DNA of 48,254 nucleotides from an uncultured Verrucomicrobiales bacterium (GCA_913041895.1 CAJWKQ010000003.1:1-48254), one strand, 5' to 3'; counted from the first letter of the stretch, positions 8,162 to 18,389 are shown. Translations and numbers: made by a program. Notes: generated by a model from the sequence alone, not told the origin.

Positions 8162-10702
8162 ATGACCAAACCCAAAAAGCAAACACCTATGATGGCGCAA
8201 TACCATCGCCTCAAAGGAGAATTGCCAAAGGACACTTTACTGTTTTTTAGATTGGGAGATTTTTATGAACTGTTTTTCGACGACGCAAATAGAGGCGCAG
8301 ATATATTAAACATTACATTAACCAAACGCGGCAGTACTCCCATGTGTGGAATCCCATTTCACGCAGCGAATAATTACATTGGAAAGCTCCTGCAAGCTGG
8401 CTGCAAGGTAGCCTTGTGCGAACAAACCGAAGAAGCAGTACCTGGAAAACTGGTGAATCGAGAAGTCAAACAAATCCTCAGCCCAGGCACCCATTTTGAA
8501 GAGCAAATCCTCAATGCGGAGCGGAATAATTACTTGGCTGCCATTTGTCGTAATAAAGAAATCTACGGACTAGCACTCATCGACCTAACCACTGGTGATT
8601 TTAAGGTTACTGAAACCACATTTATCTCGGATTTAAGGTCTGAATTGGACCGACTCAAGCCGGCTGAAATAGTGCTCCCATCGGGGAATTTCCATATATC
8701 TGAAGAATTGGAAAAAGGCGGTGCATTACTTAATGAACATGAGGACTGGGTCTTTGCCAACGACTCGGCGAGCTACACGCTTCAGGATCATTTCGGAGTA
8801 AAATCTCTAGATGGATTCGGACTCAAAGATCGATATTCTGCCATTGGTGCAGCGGGAGGAGCCCTGCATTATCTGGCCAATACCTTAAGACGTGACGTCA
8901 CTCACTTACGTCCGATCAAGTTTTACCAAAAAACTGATTTCCTAACAATTGATGGAACCTCACTTCGCAATTTGGAAATCCTTGAGCCACTCACTCGTGA
9001 TGCACCAAATGCGGCCTGCCTATATAATTCAGTCAATCGCACCAACACCCCTATGGGAGCCCGACGTCTCCGTGATTGGCTGACACAACCGCTTGCGGAA
9101 GCTACCCAAATCCACGCGAGGCAACGGGCAGTTCAAATCTGGACAGAGGATGGTGCACGCTTGGAGCTCTTTGAAAAACATTTGCGCGAAGTACGTGATC
9201 TAGAACGCACCATTACCCGGCTTTCAGTAGGGACCGGCAATGCTCGAGACCTGCAAAATTTGCGACTGGCCATAGAACAGTTTTCTGCACTGCGCACGTT
9301 AATCGATGAATCCTTGGAGCATTCAAACGCATTAGAGCTCAATGACAGTGAGGAAACCCCGCTACTAACACAGCTCGCCGAACAACTTCAGCAACTACCT
9401 GAAGTGGTTGGACTTATTGCGCAATCCATCATTGATGATCCCCCGCTTACATTACGTGAAGGAGGCATTATCCGAGACGGTTTTAACACTTCACTGGACC
9501 AATTGCGTAGCGGAGCAAGCGAAGGCAAAGAATGGATCGCCCAATTACAACAACGTGAAATCGAAAAAACGGAAATCCCCTCTCTTAAAGTGCGTTTTAA
9601 CAATGTTTTCGGTTATTTTATCGAAATCACCAAAACCCATCTGGATAAGGTACCGGCCCATTACATTCGCAAACAAACCATCGCTAATGGAGAACGATAT
9701 ATCACAGATGAACTGAAGCAGATGGAAGACAAGGTTCTCGGAGCGCAGGAACGCAGCGTGAAGCTCGAGTACGAATTGTATCTAGAAGTCCGGGAAGAGG
9801 TGCTGAAACACCTACGCTCCATCCAACAGGCCGCTGATTCGTTGGCTCAACTTGATGTATTGGCAGGATTTGCTCAAACCGCTCGGCTACATAATTACTG
9901 TTGTCCGGTCGTTGGGCAAAAAAGCCAACTTGAAATCAAAGACGGCCGCCATCCGGTTCTCGAGCAGACAATTCTGGATGAACGGTTTGTGCCCAATCAT
10001 TCGGATTTAGGCACCGACAAACAGATTGCATTAATCACGGGACCCAATATGGCTGGTAAAAGTACCTACATTCGTCAAGTCGCGTTAATTGCTCTATTGG
10101 CCCATACCGGAAGTTTTGTGCCAGCATCCGAAGCGAGGATAGATCTACTGGACCGCATCTTCACAAGAATCGGTGCCAGTGACAATCTATCCCGTGGCCA
10201 ATCCACTTTTATGGTGGAAATGAGTGAGACAGCCAATATCCTTCACCATGCCTCTCCCAAAAGTCTTGTTATACTTGATGAAATTGGCCGCGGCACCAGC
10301 ACTTTTGATGGGCTGAGCCTGGCGTGGTCAATTGTTGAGCATATCCATCAACAACTCGGCGCCAAAACACTATTTGCCACACACTATCATGAGCTGACCG
10401 AATTATCTCAGCGCCTTAAACGGGTTTTCAATTTGAATGTCGCGGTAAAAGAATACAATGACCAGATCGTTTTCCTCCGGCAAATCATGGATGGCGCCGC
10501 TGATCAAAGCTACGGGATCCAGGTAGCGAGATTGGCCGGTGTGCCGCAAACTGTTCTGGATAGAGCAAAAGAAATCCTCATTAACTTGGAGGAAACAGAC
10601 CTGACAGCCGCTGGAGGCCGAAAGGACGGTGTAAATCCAAGAGCAGAGCGAAAAAAATTGCGGGACCTTACCCCTTCACCACAGCTTGATCTATTCAGCT
10701 AA
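8162..10702 (+). CDS. mutS: DNA mismatch repair protein MutS
   Basis: From ATG 8162: 'MTKPKKQTPMMAQYHRLKGELPKDTLLFFRLGDFYELFFDDA', 'ITGPNMAGKSTYIRQVALI', 'SLVILDEIGRGTSTFDGLSLAW', 'TLFATHYHEL'. Confidence 0.98.
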   Translation: MTKPKKQTPMMAQYHRLKGELPKDTLLFFRLGDFYELFFDDANRGADILNITLTKRGSTPMCGIPFHAANNYIGKLLQAGCKVALCEQTEEAVPGKLVNREVKQILSPGTHFEEQILNAERNNYLAAICRNKEIYGLALIDLTTGDFKVTETTFISDLRSELDRLKPAEIVLPSGNFHISEELEKGGALLNEHEDWVFANDSASYTLQDHFGVKSLDGFGLKDRYSAIGAAGGALHYLANTLRRDVTHLRPIKFYQKTDFLTIDGTSLRNLEILEPLTRDAPNAACLYNSVNRTNTPMGARRLRDWLTQPLAEATQIHARQRAVQIWTEDGARLELFEKHLREVRDLERTITRLSVGTGNARDLQNLRLAIEQFSALRTLIDESLEHSNALELNDSEETPLLTQLAEQLQQLPEVVGLIAQSIIDDPPLTLREGGIIRDGFNTSLDQLRSGASEGKEWIAQLQQREIEKTEIPSLKVRFNNVFGYFIEITKTHLDKVPAHYIRKQTIANGERYITDELKQMEDKVLGAQERSVKLEYELYLEVREEVLKHLRSIQQAADSLAQLDVLAGFAQTARLHNYCCPVVGQKSQLEIKDGRHPVLEQTILDERFVPNHSDLGTDKQIALITGPNMAGKSTYIRQVALIALLAHTGSFVPASEARIDLLDRIFTRIGASDNLSRGQSTFMVEMSETANILHHASPKSLVILDEIGRGTSTFDGLSLAWSIVEHIHQQLGAKTLFATHYHELTELSQRLKRVFNLNVAVKEYNDQIVFLRQIMDGAADQSYGIQVARLAGVPQTVLDRAKEILINLEETDLTAAGGRKDGVNPRAERKKLRDLTPSPQLDLFS

Positions 10703-11120
10703 TCCTGATTGCTCTCAACAGAGTCGCTTGCCCACAATGAGGACACTGTACTTCGGTTCCCTCACTTTCAATGGGATACTCAATTGAATTCTGGCAGTGA
10801 TTGCAGGGTGTTTTGAGGTAAACTACATGGGACTGCGCTAGCTCCGGATTGGGTTCAGTGTGTTGAGGATCTGAAGGCGGGGGTGCCGTCTCTGTTGTGG
10901 GGGGGCAAGCACTAGCTTGCTGCAGCTCCTCTTTCTTTTTTGGCTTACTTGTAAAAAGCCAAATTGCAAATGAAACCAAAATGCTGAGGATGACTTTCAT
11001 ACCGCCTGTGCTGTCCAAGCCAGTCTTTGAGCGGGCGCTGTTATCAACCCCAAGATACCATATTATATACCCAACGATGAATATAACTACAACTATCCCA
11101 ACATATCTACGTACCAGCAC
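10695..11120 (-). CDS. Hypothetical membrane protein with C-terminal zinc ribbon
   Basis: 141 aa; two N-terminal hydrophobic segments; 'PCNHCQNSIEYPIESEGTEVQCPHCGQ' (CxxC...CxxC). Confidence 0.65.
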   Translation of the reverse strand: MLVRRYVGIVVVIFIVGYIIWYLGVDNSARSKTGLDSTGGMKVILSILVSFAIWLFTSKPKKKEELQQASACPPTTETAPPPSDPQHTEPNPELAQSHVVYLKTPCNHCQNSIEYPIESEGTEVQCPHCGQATLLRAIRIS

Positions 11121-11207
11121 AGTAAACCCATTAATTGAATATTCGTTATTATTGTCAAGGGCGCTTGCAACTAAAATAGCTGCAGCTAACTGAAGTTGGA
11201 TCGTTAA

Positions 11208-11888
11208 CTAATCCTCTTTGGGAACTGTCTTGTAAAGAATCATCACCCCGAAATCAGAACCCTTTTTTTCATCAGCTGTATAATTAACAGGGTGCACTCC
11301 CACCAGATTTTCTTCTTCGAGGCTGCTCAAAAATTTGGATACTACATCATCAAACGTATCCTTCTTATCGGCCACACAGTCGCTATGCAAAATGGTTTTT
11401 ACCGAAAGTTTGTGTAAGCCCGCCGCCTCGCGCTCCAGCGTGGCGGTGGAACCGCCGCCAAACCCAACCACAATTTCATCCTCAGCTTTCGCTGGCGATG
11501 AGGAGGTTTCACTTGCGGGAGCCTCTTGCTTCGGCGTTTCAGGTGACGGCGCAGTGGGTTCTGCTGCAGGATTTGTCTCTGGCGGTGGAGTCGGCTTGGC
11601 CGCTGGATTGGCTTGCGGCGGTGGGGCGGGTGCTGCGCCAGACGGACTGGGAGCTGGCTGTGGTTCGGGAGAGGGACTCGTTGCCGCTGCTGCCTTAATT
11701 GCTGCAGCCTCTTCATTGGAAGGAAACTCTATCTCTTGGGCACAGGAAGTCTGAGGACAAGCATATTTTCCCCCCATCTGATCGTTGATTTGACCCAGCT
11801 GCTGCTCATCCAAAGACAGTCCGTTAGAGCAATGCGGACAGGCGATAACGAAAAACCCATCAGCAAAAGTAACATTTTGACTCTTCAT
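11208..11888 (-). CDS. Hypothetical protein: N-terminal Cys-rich (zinc-ribbon-like) segment, Pro/Ala-rich linker, conserved-looking C-terminus
   Basis: 226 aa; 'FFVIACPHCSNGLSLDEQQLGQINDQMGGKYACPQTSCAQEIEFPS' then an APSPEPQPAP-rich linker. Confidence 0.7.
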   Translation of the reverse strand: MKSQNVTFADGFFVIACPHCSNGLSLDEQQLGQINDQMGGKYACPQTSCAQEIEFPSNEEAAAIKAAAATSPSPEPQPAPSPSGAAPAPPPQANPAAKPTPPPETNPAAEPTAPSPETPKQEAPASETSSSPAKAEDEIVVGFGGGSTATLEREAAGLHKLSVKTILHSDCVADKKDTFDDVVSKFLSSLEEENLVGVHPVNYTADEKKGSDFGVMILYKTVPKED

Positions 11889-11959
11889 CTTCGATGCCGG
11901 ATCGACCTAAATTCTGCGGGTAAACTTACAACATCCAAGAACAGTCAGCCAGTTCAAAC

Positions 11960-13222
11960 CTAGTTCTGCTTTACCCTTTTGATCTTGGCTCCCAGCTTTC
12001 CCAACTTTGTATCGAGATTTTCATAGCCTCGATCCAAATGGTAGATGCGGTTTACTTGTGTTGTCCCCTCAGCCACCATGCCAGCAATCACCAGTGCTGC
12101 ACTCGCTCGTAAATCACTGGCCATAACTTCCGCACCCGAAAGCTTCTGTACCCCGTGCACAATAGCACTAGGTCCCTCAATGGAAATCTCAGCTCCAAGT
12201 CGCTCCATTTCCTGAACATGAGTAAAGCGACTTTCAAATATACGTTCGGTAATTATGCTGATTCCCGGTGTTTGGGTCATAAATGCCATCATCTGGGCCT
12301 GTACATCAGTAGGAAAACCCGGGTGTGGCAAGGTGGTTACATGCACGCTGTGCAATCCCCGACCTCTCTTGAAAGTCAGTTTTCCCTTCGACTGATCAAC
12401 CTTTACTCCGGATTCACGCAGCTTTTCTATTACCGCTTTCATGTGATCCTGTCTGGCGCCCTTAAGGGTTACCTCGCCATTGGTAGCGACACCGGCAATA
12501 GCATAGGTTGCTGCTTCAATCCGATCAGGTATAACTTCGTGTTCGGCACCACCCAACTCCTTCACCCCCGTAATGGTGAGCGTAGGGGAGCCTAACCCAT
12601 TAATCTGCGCACCAATATTGTTAAGAAACTTCCCCAAATCCACTACCTCAGGTTCACAAGCTGCATGTTCAATGACCGTAATACCTTCAGCCAAAGTGGC
12701 AGCCATCATTGCATTGGCCGTTCCGAGTACTGTTGGTCCGGCGCGACCCCCCAAAAACATTTCACCACCAGATAACTTTTTCGCCTTGGCGAGAATATAA
12801 CCCTTATCAATGTTAACCTTTGCTCCCAGTGCTTCCATCGCTTTTCGATGCAAATCCACCGGCCTTGTGCCGATAACACAGCCTCCCGGCATAGACACAG
12901 TCGCTTCTCCAAGTCGCGCGAGTAATGGCCCTAGCACACAAAGAGAGCCGCGCATTTTTCTGACCAAATCGTAATCGGCGAAATCGCGCACCTTCTGTGC
13001 CTGCACGGTGACTGTGTCCCCTTTGATTTTAGTTGTAGCTCCCAGACTTTCAAGAATCTGGCACATGGTCTTGACGTCGGCTAAATCGGGCACATTACGA
13101 ATGATGCAAGGCTCACGTGTAAGAAGTGTTGCAGCTAAAATTGGTAACACTGCATTTTTGGCTCCACTAATTTGCACCTCTCCGTTGAGCGGGGTGCCGC
13201 CTTTGATCTCAAGACTGTCCAC
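11960..13222 (-). CDS. murA: UDP-N-acetylglucosamine 1-carboxyvinyltransferase
   Basis: 420 aa; 'GGTPLNGEVQISGAKNAVLPILAATLLT', 'PGGCVIGTRPVDLH', 'LPHPGFPTDVQAQMMAFM', 'DLRASAALVIAGMVAEGTT'. Confidence 0.97.
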   Translation of the reverse strand: MDSLEIKGGTPLNGEVQISGAKNAVLPILAATLLTREPCIIRNVPDLADVKTMCQILESLGATTKIKGDTVTVQAQKVRDFADYDLVRKMRGSLCVLGPLLARLGEATVSMPGGCVIGTRPVDLHRKAMEALGAKVNIDKGYILAKAKKLSGGEMFLGGRAGPTVLGTANAMMAATLAEGITVIEHAACEPEVVDLGKFLNNIGAQINGLGSPTLTITGVKELGGAEHEVIPDRIEAATYAIAGVATNGEVTLKGARQDHMKAVIEKLRESGVKVDQSKGKLTFKRGRGLHSVHVTTLPHPGFPTDVQAQMMAFMTQTPGISIITERIFESRFTHVQEMERLGAEISIEGPSAIVHGVQKLSGAEVMASDLRASAALVIAGMVAEGTTQVNRIYHLDRGYENLDTKLGKLGAKIKRVKQN

Positions 13223-13252
13223 AGGGGGGTAAAATCCTCAGGTCGTGATTGT

Positions 13253-14113
13253 TCACGAATTGTCTGGAGAGGCAACCACGATCCTTTCCACGTTATTCAG
13301 ATCGGGCACAATGCTTAAAACACGTCCTCCATACTTAATGATCAAGTCGGAAACCTCTGGAGTCTGTCCATCACCCACCTCCAACATCATTCGTCCTTGG
13401 GAATTCAAATGTGGCATATAATTCAGGATCAGAAAACGGTAATAGTCTAACCCATCTTGTCCTCCATCCAATGCAAGACGCGGGTCATGTTCGCGAACCT
13501 CCTCCTGTAATGTGTCGATATCGCAAGTCGGAATGTAGGGCGGGTTGGACACAATTAAATCAAATGCTTCTTCGATCGGGCAACCCTCACGCATATCAGC
13601 CTCATGAAAAATAATACGCTCACTTAATCCATTTCGATTGGCATTAACCTGCGCCAGTTTTAAAGCCTCCTTTGAAATATCCAGTGCGTGCACCGCCCCT
13701 TTAGGTGATTGTGCTGCAATCGCGATAGCCAAGCACCCGCTACCCGTGCCGATATCCAGAATGACGGGTGACTCCCTCATTTTGGCAAATTTGCAGGCTT
13801 CCTCCGCTAAAATCTCTGTTTCTGGTCGCGGCACCAGCACGTGTTTATTCACAACAAGTTCCAACCCACAAAACTCCACCGAACCGATAAGATGCTGGAG
13901 AGGAATCCGCTGTGCTCGTTGTGTCACCAGTTGATTCCATTGCGAGTGCTGCTCAACAGTTAGTGTGGAACCTTGCTTCAATCCCAACTCTGGCCGATTA
14001 CATCCTAACACATGGGCCATGAGCCATTGAGCATTTACTGCGGCACTTTCGACACCCGAATCCTCTAAAATCATCACTGCTTTATGTAATGCCTCGGCGA
14101 CTCTCACCGGCAA
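13253..14113 (-). CDS. prmC: Peptide chain release factor N5-glutamine methyltransferase
   Basis: 286 aa; 'HVLVPRPETEILAEEA', 'ILDIGTGSGCLAIAIA', 'FDLIVSNPPYIP'. Confidence 0.95.
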   Translation of the reverse strand: MPVRVAEALHKAVMILEDSGVESAAVNAQWLMAHVLGCNRPELGLKQGSTLTVEQHSQWNQLVTQRAQRIPLQHLIGSVEFCGLELVVNKHVLVPRPETEILAEEACKFAKMRESPVILDIGTGSGCLAIAIAAQSPKGAVHALDISKEALKLAQVNANRNGLSERIIFHEADMREGCPIEEAFDLIVSNPPYIPTCDIDTLQEEVREHDPRLALDGGQDGLDYYRFLILNYMPHLNSQGRMMLEVGDGQTPEVSDLIIKYGGRVLSIVPDLNNVERIVVASPDNS

Positions 14114-14208
14114 AGCTTGCGAGCTGAGTAGGATTTCGTGAAGCCAAAACCGCCTAACCTTGCAGCTTGAAACTTGAATAATTGGCTGATGTTATTTAGG
14201 GTTACGCC

Positions 14209-14934
14209 ATGAGGAGTATGATTGCATCCCCCTTGGTGATCGCCACCTTCTGCCTGCACTTGCTTGATATAAAAGCACAGGAAAATCCGCCCATACTCAA
14301 CACTCCAAAACCTGCTACTATTCCACCAAAGAAACCTGCGCCTGAAAAAGAGGCTCCTAAAACGCCCACCCCATCAAGAACCGGCGCAGGCAATCAGTAT
14401 TTTATCGAAAAGCTTCAAAAACTAAATGGAGATATGGAGCAATTGATGGGTGCCTATAATTTGCAAATTCGCAAAATGGAGGCTCTGGAAGCCCAAGTCA
14501 AAAATCTTCAAACGGCCAACGAAAATTTGAAGCGGGAAAACGCCCTGCGCTTTGCCAGTAATAAAGATATTGAGGAATTGGCCTCCAAGCTCATGAAGTT
14601 GGACAACAACCTACGCAATGACCTCAAACTTACCAACCAGCAAATTGATGAGATCCTGAAAACGGTTCAAAAAATTGCCAACAGCCCCGCTCCCACGCCA
14701 CCGCCAACCCGCAGCAATCCAGCTCCTGCCAACTTTCAGGCTAGAGAACACGTCGTGCAATCAGGCGAATTTTTGAGCACGATTCTTTCGGCCTACAACA
14801 CCGCTTTCAAGGAAGAGGGGCTCAAGGGGCGCGTCTCTCAAAGTCAGGTACTCAAGGCCAACCCCGGAATGAAAGCCGACCGGCTATTCGTCGGCCAGAA
14901 GTTGCTCATTCCGTTACCTGGCGAAATCAAATAA
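14209..14934 (+). CDS. Secreted/periplasmic coiled-coil protein with C-terminal LysM-like domain
   Basis: 241 aa; hydrophobic N-terminus, Pro-rich then coiled-coil region, C-terminal 'REHVVQSGEFLSTILSAYN...VLKANPGMKADRLFVGQKLLIPLP'. Confidence 0.7.
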   Translation: MRSMIASPLVIATFCLHLLDIKAQENPPILNTPKPATIPPKKPAPEKEAPKTPTPSRTGAGNQYFIEKLQKLNGDMEQLMGAYNLQIRKMEALEAQVKNLQTANENLKRENALRFASNKDIEELASKLMKLDNNLRNDLKLTNQQIDEILKTVQKIANSPAPTPPPTRSNPAPANFQAREHVVQSGEFLSTILSAYNTAFKEEGLKGRVSQSQVLKANPGMKADRLFVGQKLLIPLPGEIK

Positions 14935-15540
14935 GTGAAACAGCTGCGCCGCATTCATCTTTATCTGGGTTGTTTTGTTACGCCGCTCTTGGCGATGTAT
15001 CTATTTTCCGGTTTTTATTTCATCCTAAACCCCGCACGCCAAAAAGACGAAGGAGAAGCCCAAAGCATCATGCAAAAACTTTGGTGGGTGCATACTGATC
15101 AGCATTGGGCTCGAGGGGTAAGCGAAGTTGACCCTTTGGCAGAAAACCAACCTAAGACCGTTAATGACTGGGAGTACGATACCACTTTTTTCAAATGGCT
15201 CGTTTATCTGGTCGTTATTTTTTCCCTAGTCACCATGATTATGGGGCTGATCTTGGCCATTCGTTCAGCCAAAGATAAAAAGCCGGCGGTCGGGGCTGTC
15301 GTTGCAGGAATCGTTATCCCCGCCGTAATTTTAATCGCGGGACAAAAAAATGTGCAAAAGCCCAACCCATTCCATCCAGATAATGCTGGAGGCGGGCCCG
15401 CCGGACCAGGAGGGTTAGCCCCGCCAGGCAGTAATATTAACTCGGATAGTCCTGGACTTTCCCCCCTGCCGTCCGGACCCCTTCCTGGTAACAATGAAAA
15501 CGAACCTTCACTGCTTCCTCCCGGGCAAAAAGAGGATTAG
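14935..15540 (+). CDS. PepSY-associated-TM-like small membrane protein with Pro/Gly-rich tail
   Basis: GTG start immediately after the upstream stop; 'MKQLRRIHLYLGCFVTPLLAMYLFSGFYFI', three predicted TM segments. Confidence 0.6.
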   Translation: MKQLRRIHLYLGCFVTPLLAMYLFSGFYFILNPARQKDEGEAQSIMQKLWWVHTDQHWARGVSEVDPLAENQPKTVNDWEYDTTFFKWLVYLVVIFSLVTMIMGLILAIRSAKDKKPAVGAVVAGIVIPAVILIAGQKNVQKPNPFHPDNAGGGPAGPGGLAPPGSNINSDSPGLSPLPSGPLPGNNENEPSLLPPGQKED

Positions 15541-16653
15541 TTAGACCAATTCACCGGCTACCTGATTGACCCCTTTAACGAGTGCCTGCCAATCCTCAGC
15601 AGTCGTCTCCCATCCACTACTAAAACGCACCACTCTATCGGCATCTTCTTTCGCAACGCCCATCGCTGTGAGAACATGGCTGGGTGTTTCCTTTCCGCTA
15701 GAACAGGCACTGCCGGTTGATACGGCAAAGCCGGCTTTATCCAGCTTTACCACCCAGCGTGCCTGACAATCTCCCGGAAGCAACGCACTTACCGTGTTCC
15801 AAAGCCTCCCTTGACCTTTACCCAGAACTTCCGCGCCAATGAGGCTCATTACAAAGGCATTCCGCCAAGCCTCTTTTTCCTGAGTAATGCCGGAAGTCAA
15901 CTGATGTTCTCGTTCCCTCAAGGCCGCCATCATGGACAGTACTCCCGCTACATTCTCCGTTCCTGCCCGCCTACCTTCTTCCTGTGCTCCTCCCACCAGT
16001 TGTGAATATACAGCACCTCTAGAAGGGCACTTCAAAAAGCCTACACCTTGAGGACCCCCGAATTTATGTGCGCATCCACTAACAAAATCACAGTCGCCTA
16101 ACCCCTTGGCTGGAAGTTTCCCTACCCACTGTGCCGCATCGCAAAAAAAAGGAATCTGATATTCTGAACAGAGCTGTTGCACCTCTGTCCACGGCTGCAA
16201 TACACCTGTTTCGTTATTGGCCGCCATCACGGCGATCAAGCCGGGTTTTTCTTTGGTTAGTCTTTCCTTTAAAACATCCACATCTAAAACGCCCGTATTA
16301 TTGACCCGAAGCGTTTTATAACGGTTGGGGAAATGGGTGCGGGTTGCCTCAATCACGCAAGGATGCTCAATGGCCGAAATCCAGACTTCCTCATCCCCTT
16401 CCAAAGCTTGGGCGCAATGATGAAGCACCAGATTATTGGATTCAGTTGCCCCGGATGTCCAAACGATATCCAAAGGGCTGCACCCTAAAAATCCAGCCAA
16501 TTGATCGCGCGCATCTGCCATTGCGCGCTCTGCTCTTGCGCCCATTCGGTGAGGACTAGAAGGATTACCCACATACCGGTCAATGGCATCCACCCAAGCA
16601 TCCTTGGCCGATGCACACAAAGGAGTGGTCGCATTATGATCAAAGTAGAGCAT
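15541..16653 (-). CDS. Cysteine desulfurase (NifS/IscS family)
   Basis: From ATG at 16653: 'MLYFDHNATTPLCASA', 'NPSSPHRMGARAERAM', 'AHKFGGPQGVGFL', 'STGSACSSGKETPSHVL'. Confidence 0.95.
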   Translation of the reverse strand: MLYFDHNATTPLCASAKDAWVDAIDRYVGNPSSPHRMGARAERAMADARDQLAGFLGCSPLDIVWTSGATESNNLVLHHCAQALEGDEEVWISAIEHPCVIEATRTHFPNRYKTLRVNNTGVLDVDVLKERLTKEKPGLIAVMAANNETGVLQPWTEVQQLCSEYQIPFFCDAAQWVGKLPAKGLGDCDFVSGCAHKFGGPQGVGFLKCPSRGAVYSQLVGGAQEEGRRAGTENVAGVLSMMAALREREHQLTSGITQEKEAWRNAFVMSLIGAEVLGKGQGRLWNTVSALLPGDCQARWVVKLDKAGFAVSTGSACSSGKETPSHVLTAMGVAKEDADRVVRFSSGWETTAEDWQALVKGVNQVAGELV

Positions 16654-16746
16654 GGGAGCAGAACCGAGGATACTTACCAATGCGTTGGTTTCGAGCCTTT
16701 TGTGGCTTGATTCCAAACCGCTAATCCGAAACCTTCACTTGATCAG

Positions 16747-17223
16747 ATGGCTGATGGCAAAAAAACACTCTTTTTTAAACGAACGCATTTTGCCACGCAT
16801 CTGCCATTGAATTACCATTACAGCCCCTCACATTTCTGGGCTAAGGCAAGAGACGGCGTTTTGCAAATTGGTTTCACCAAGTTTGCCACCCGCATGCTAG
16901 GTGATATGGTCGACCATGGTTTTGAAATAAAACCCGGAGCCCAAATACAACCAGGTCAGATTTTGGGTTGGGTGGAAGGTTTCAAGGCCATTAGTGATGT
17001 CTATTCTTTTACCGAAGGTCAATTCGTGGGAACCAACCCGGCGCTGCAGCAGAACATCGCTCTCATCAATAAGAAGCCCTACAACGAGGGGTGGATATAT
17101 GAAGTGAAAGGTCAGCTGGATAATAAATGCGTCGACGCAGAAGGTTACGCTGCTATTCTTAATCAAACCATCGACAAAATGCTGGAGCAGCAGCAGGCAG
17201 AAAAGGATAAGGAAATTGAATAA
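16747..17223 (+). CDS. Glycine cleavage H-like lipoyl-domain protein
   Basis: 158 aa; 'QIGFTKFATRMLGDMVDHGFEIKPGAQIQPGQILGWVEGFKAISDVYSFTEGQFVGTNPALQQNIALINKKPYNEGWIYEVK' parallels GcvH; K80 aligns with the lipoylated Lys. Confidence 0.8.
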   Translation: MADGKKTLFFKRTHFATHLPLNYHYSPSHFWAKARDGVLQIGFTKFATRMLGDMVDHGFEIKPGAQIQPGQILGWVEGFKAISDVYSFTEGQFVGTNPALQQNIALINKKPYNEGWIYEVKGQLDNKCVDAEGYAAILNQTIDKMLEQQQAEKDKEIE

Positions 17224-18325
17224 AGCCCGTTACATCATGATAGGTGGATTTCTGGGAGCGGGAAAAACCACCAGTGTCGCCGCACTTGCTCAACACCTGA
17301 GTGATCAAGGCCAGAAGGTTGGTTTGATTACCAATGATCAGGGCCGTGAATTAGTTGATACAGCTATGCTACGCTCCAAGGGATTTGCCACCGAGGAAAT
17401 TCCCGGAGGTTGTTTCTGTTGCCGATTCAATTCATTGGTTGATGCAGCCGGAAAGCTTACCGAATCGACCCGCCCGGATGTCTTTATTGCTGAACCAGTA
17501 GGTAGCTGCACTGATCTAGTAGCGACAGTCACTTATCCATTACGCCGGATTTATGGCGATGATTTTAGTATCGCCCCTTTAAGCGTGCTTGTAGACCCCA
17601 TCCGTGCATCACGCATCTTTGGCTTGGCTGAAGGCGGCCAGTTTTCTGAAAAAGTCACCTATATCTACCGTAAACAACTTGAAGAGGCAGATTTTATTGT
17701 CATCAATAAAACGGACCTTTTGGATGCTGATAAGCTCACTGCTCTTACCAATACTCTTAAAATCGAATTCCCAAAAGCTGAAGTGCTGCATGTTTCGGCC
17801 CGAAGCGGCGAAGGGCTAAAGCAATGGTTCGACCGGATTATTGACGCTGAACAAATCGCCCGCAATGTCATGGAAGTAGATTATGAGGTTTATGCTGAAG
17901 GTGAAGCATTACTCGGTTGGTTGAATGCCACCGTACAACTCAATAGCGAGGATAGTTTTGAAGCCAAGAGCGTACTGCAGCAACTGGCGGCGGATATTCA
18001 AACCCAAATGAATAAAACGGGTTCAGAAATTGCACACCTAAAAATGACCTTGAGCCCGGATACTGGCCTAGGCGGAAATGTAGCAATCATTAATCTGGTT
18101 CGAAACGACTTTGTACCGGAACTCTCGGCAGATCTGGATACTCCAATCGAAAGTGGACAACTCATTATCAACCTACGTGCTGAAGGCGATCCCGATAGCT
18201 TACGTAACGCTGTAGAAAAGGCAGTTGCCAACGTGCCAGCAGAACTCACTGCCACTTTGGATCACTTGGAGCATTTCCGCCCAGGCAAACCAGAGCCAAC
18301 ACATCGGATTACTGATTTAGCCTAA
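17216..18325 (+). CDS. CobW/G3E-family GTPase (metallochaperone-like)
   Basis: 369 aa with putative TTG start overlapping upstream stop (or ATG 17237); 'GGFLGAGKTT', 'GGCFCCRF' (CxCC), 'NKTDLLDADKL'. Confidence 0.9.
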   Translation: MNKARYIMIGGFLGAGKTTSVAALAQHLSDQGQKVGLITNDQGRELVDTAMLRSKGFATEEIPGGCFCCRFNSLVDAAGKLTESTRPDVFIAEPVGSCTDLVATVTYPLRRIYGDDFSIAPLSVLVDPIRASRIFGLAEGGQFSEKVTYIYRKQLEEADFIVINKTDLLDADKLTALTNTLKIEFPKAEVLHVSARSGEGLKQWFDRIIDAEQIARNVMEVDYEVYAEGEALLGWLNATVQLNSEDSFEAKSVLQQLAADIQTQMNKTGSEIAHLKMTLSPDTGLGGNVAIINLVRNDFVPELSADLDTPIESGQLIINLRAEGDPDSLRNAVEKAVANVPAELTATLDHLEHFRPGKPEPTHRITDLA

Positions 18326-18389
18326 ATTTAGGGCCAAGTTTTCAGTCATTGGCAAAAGGCATCAAAAGGACTATTTTTTCCGAACGTTC

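Noticed and set aside
11335-11754. 139-aa plus-strand Gly/Ala/Ser-rich ORF
   Set aside because: Antisense of the Pro/Ala-rich linker of the 11208..11888 CDS.
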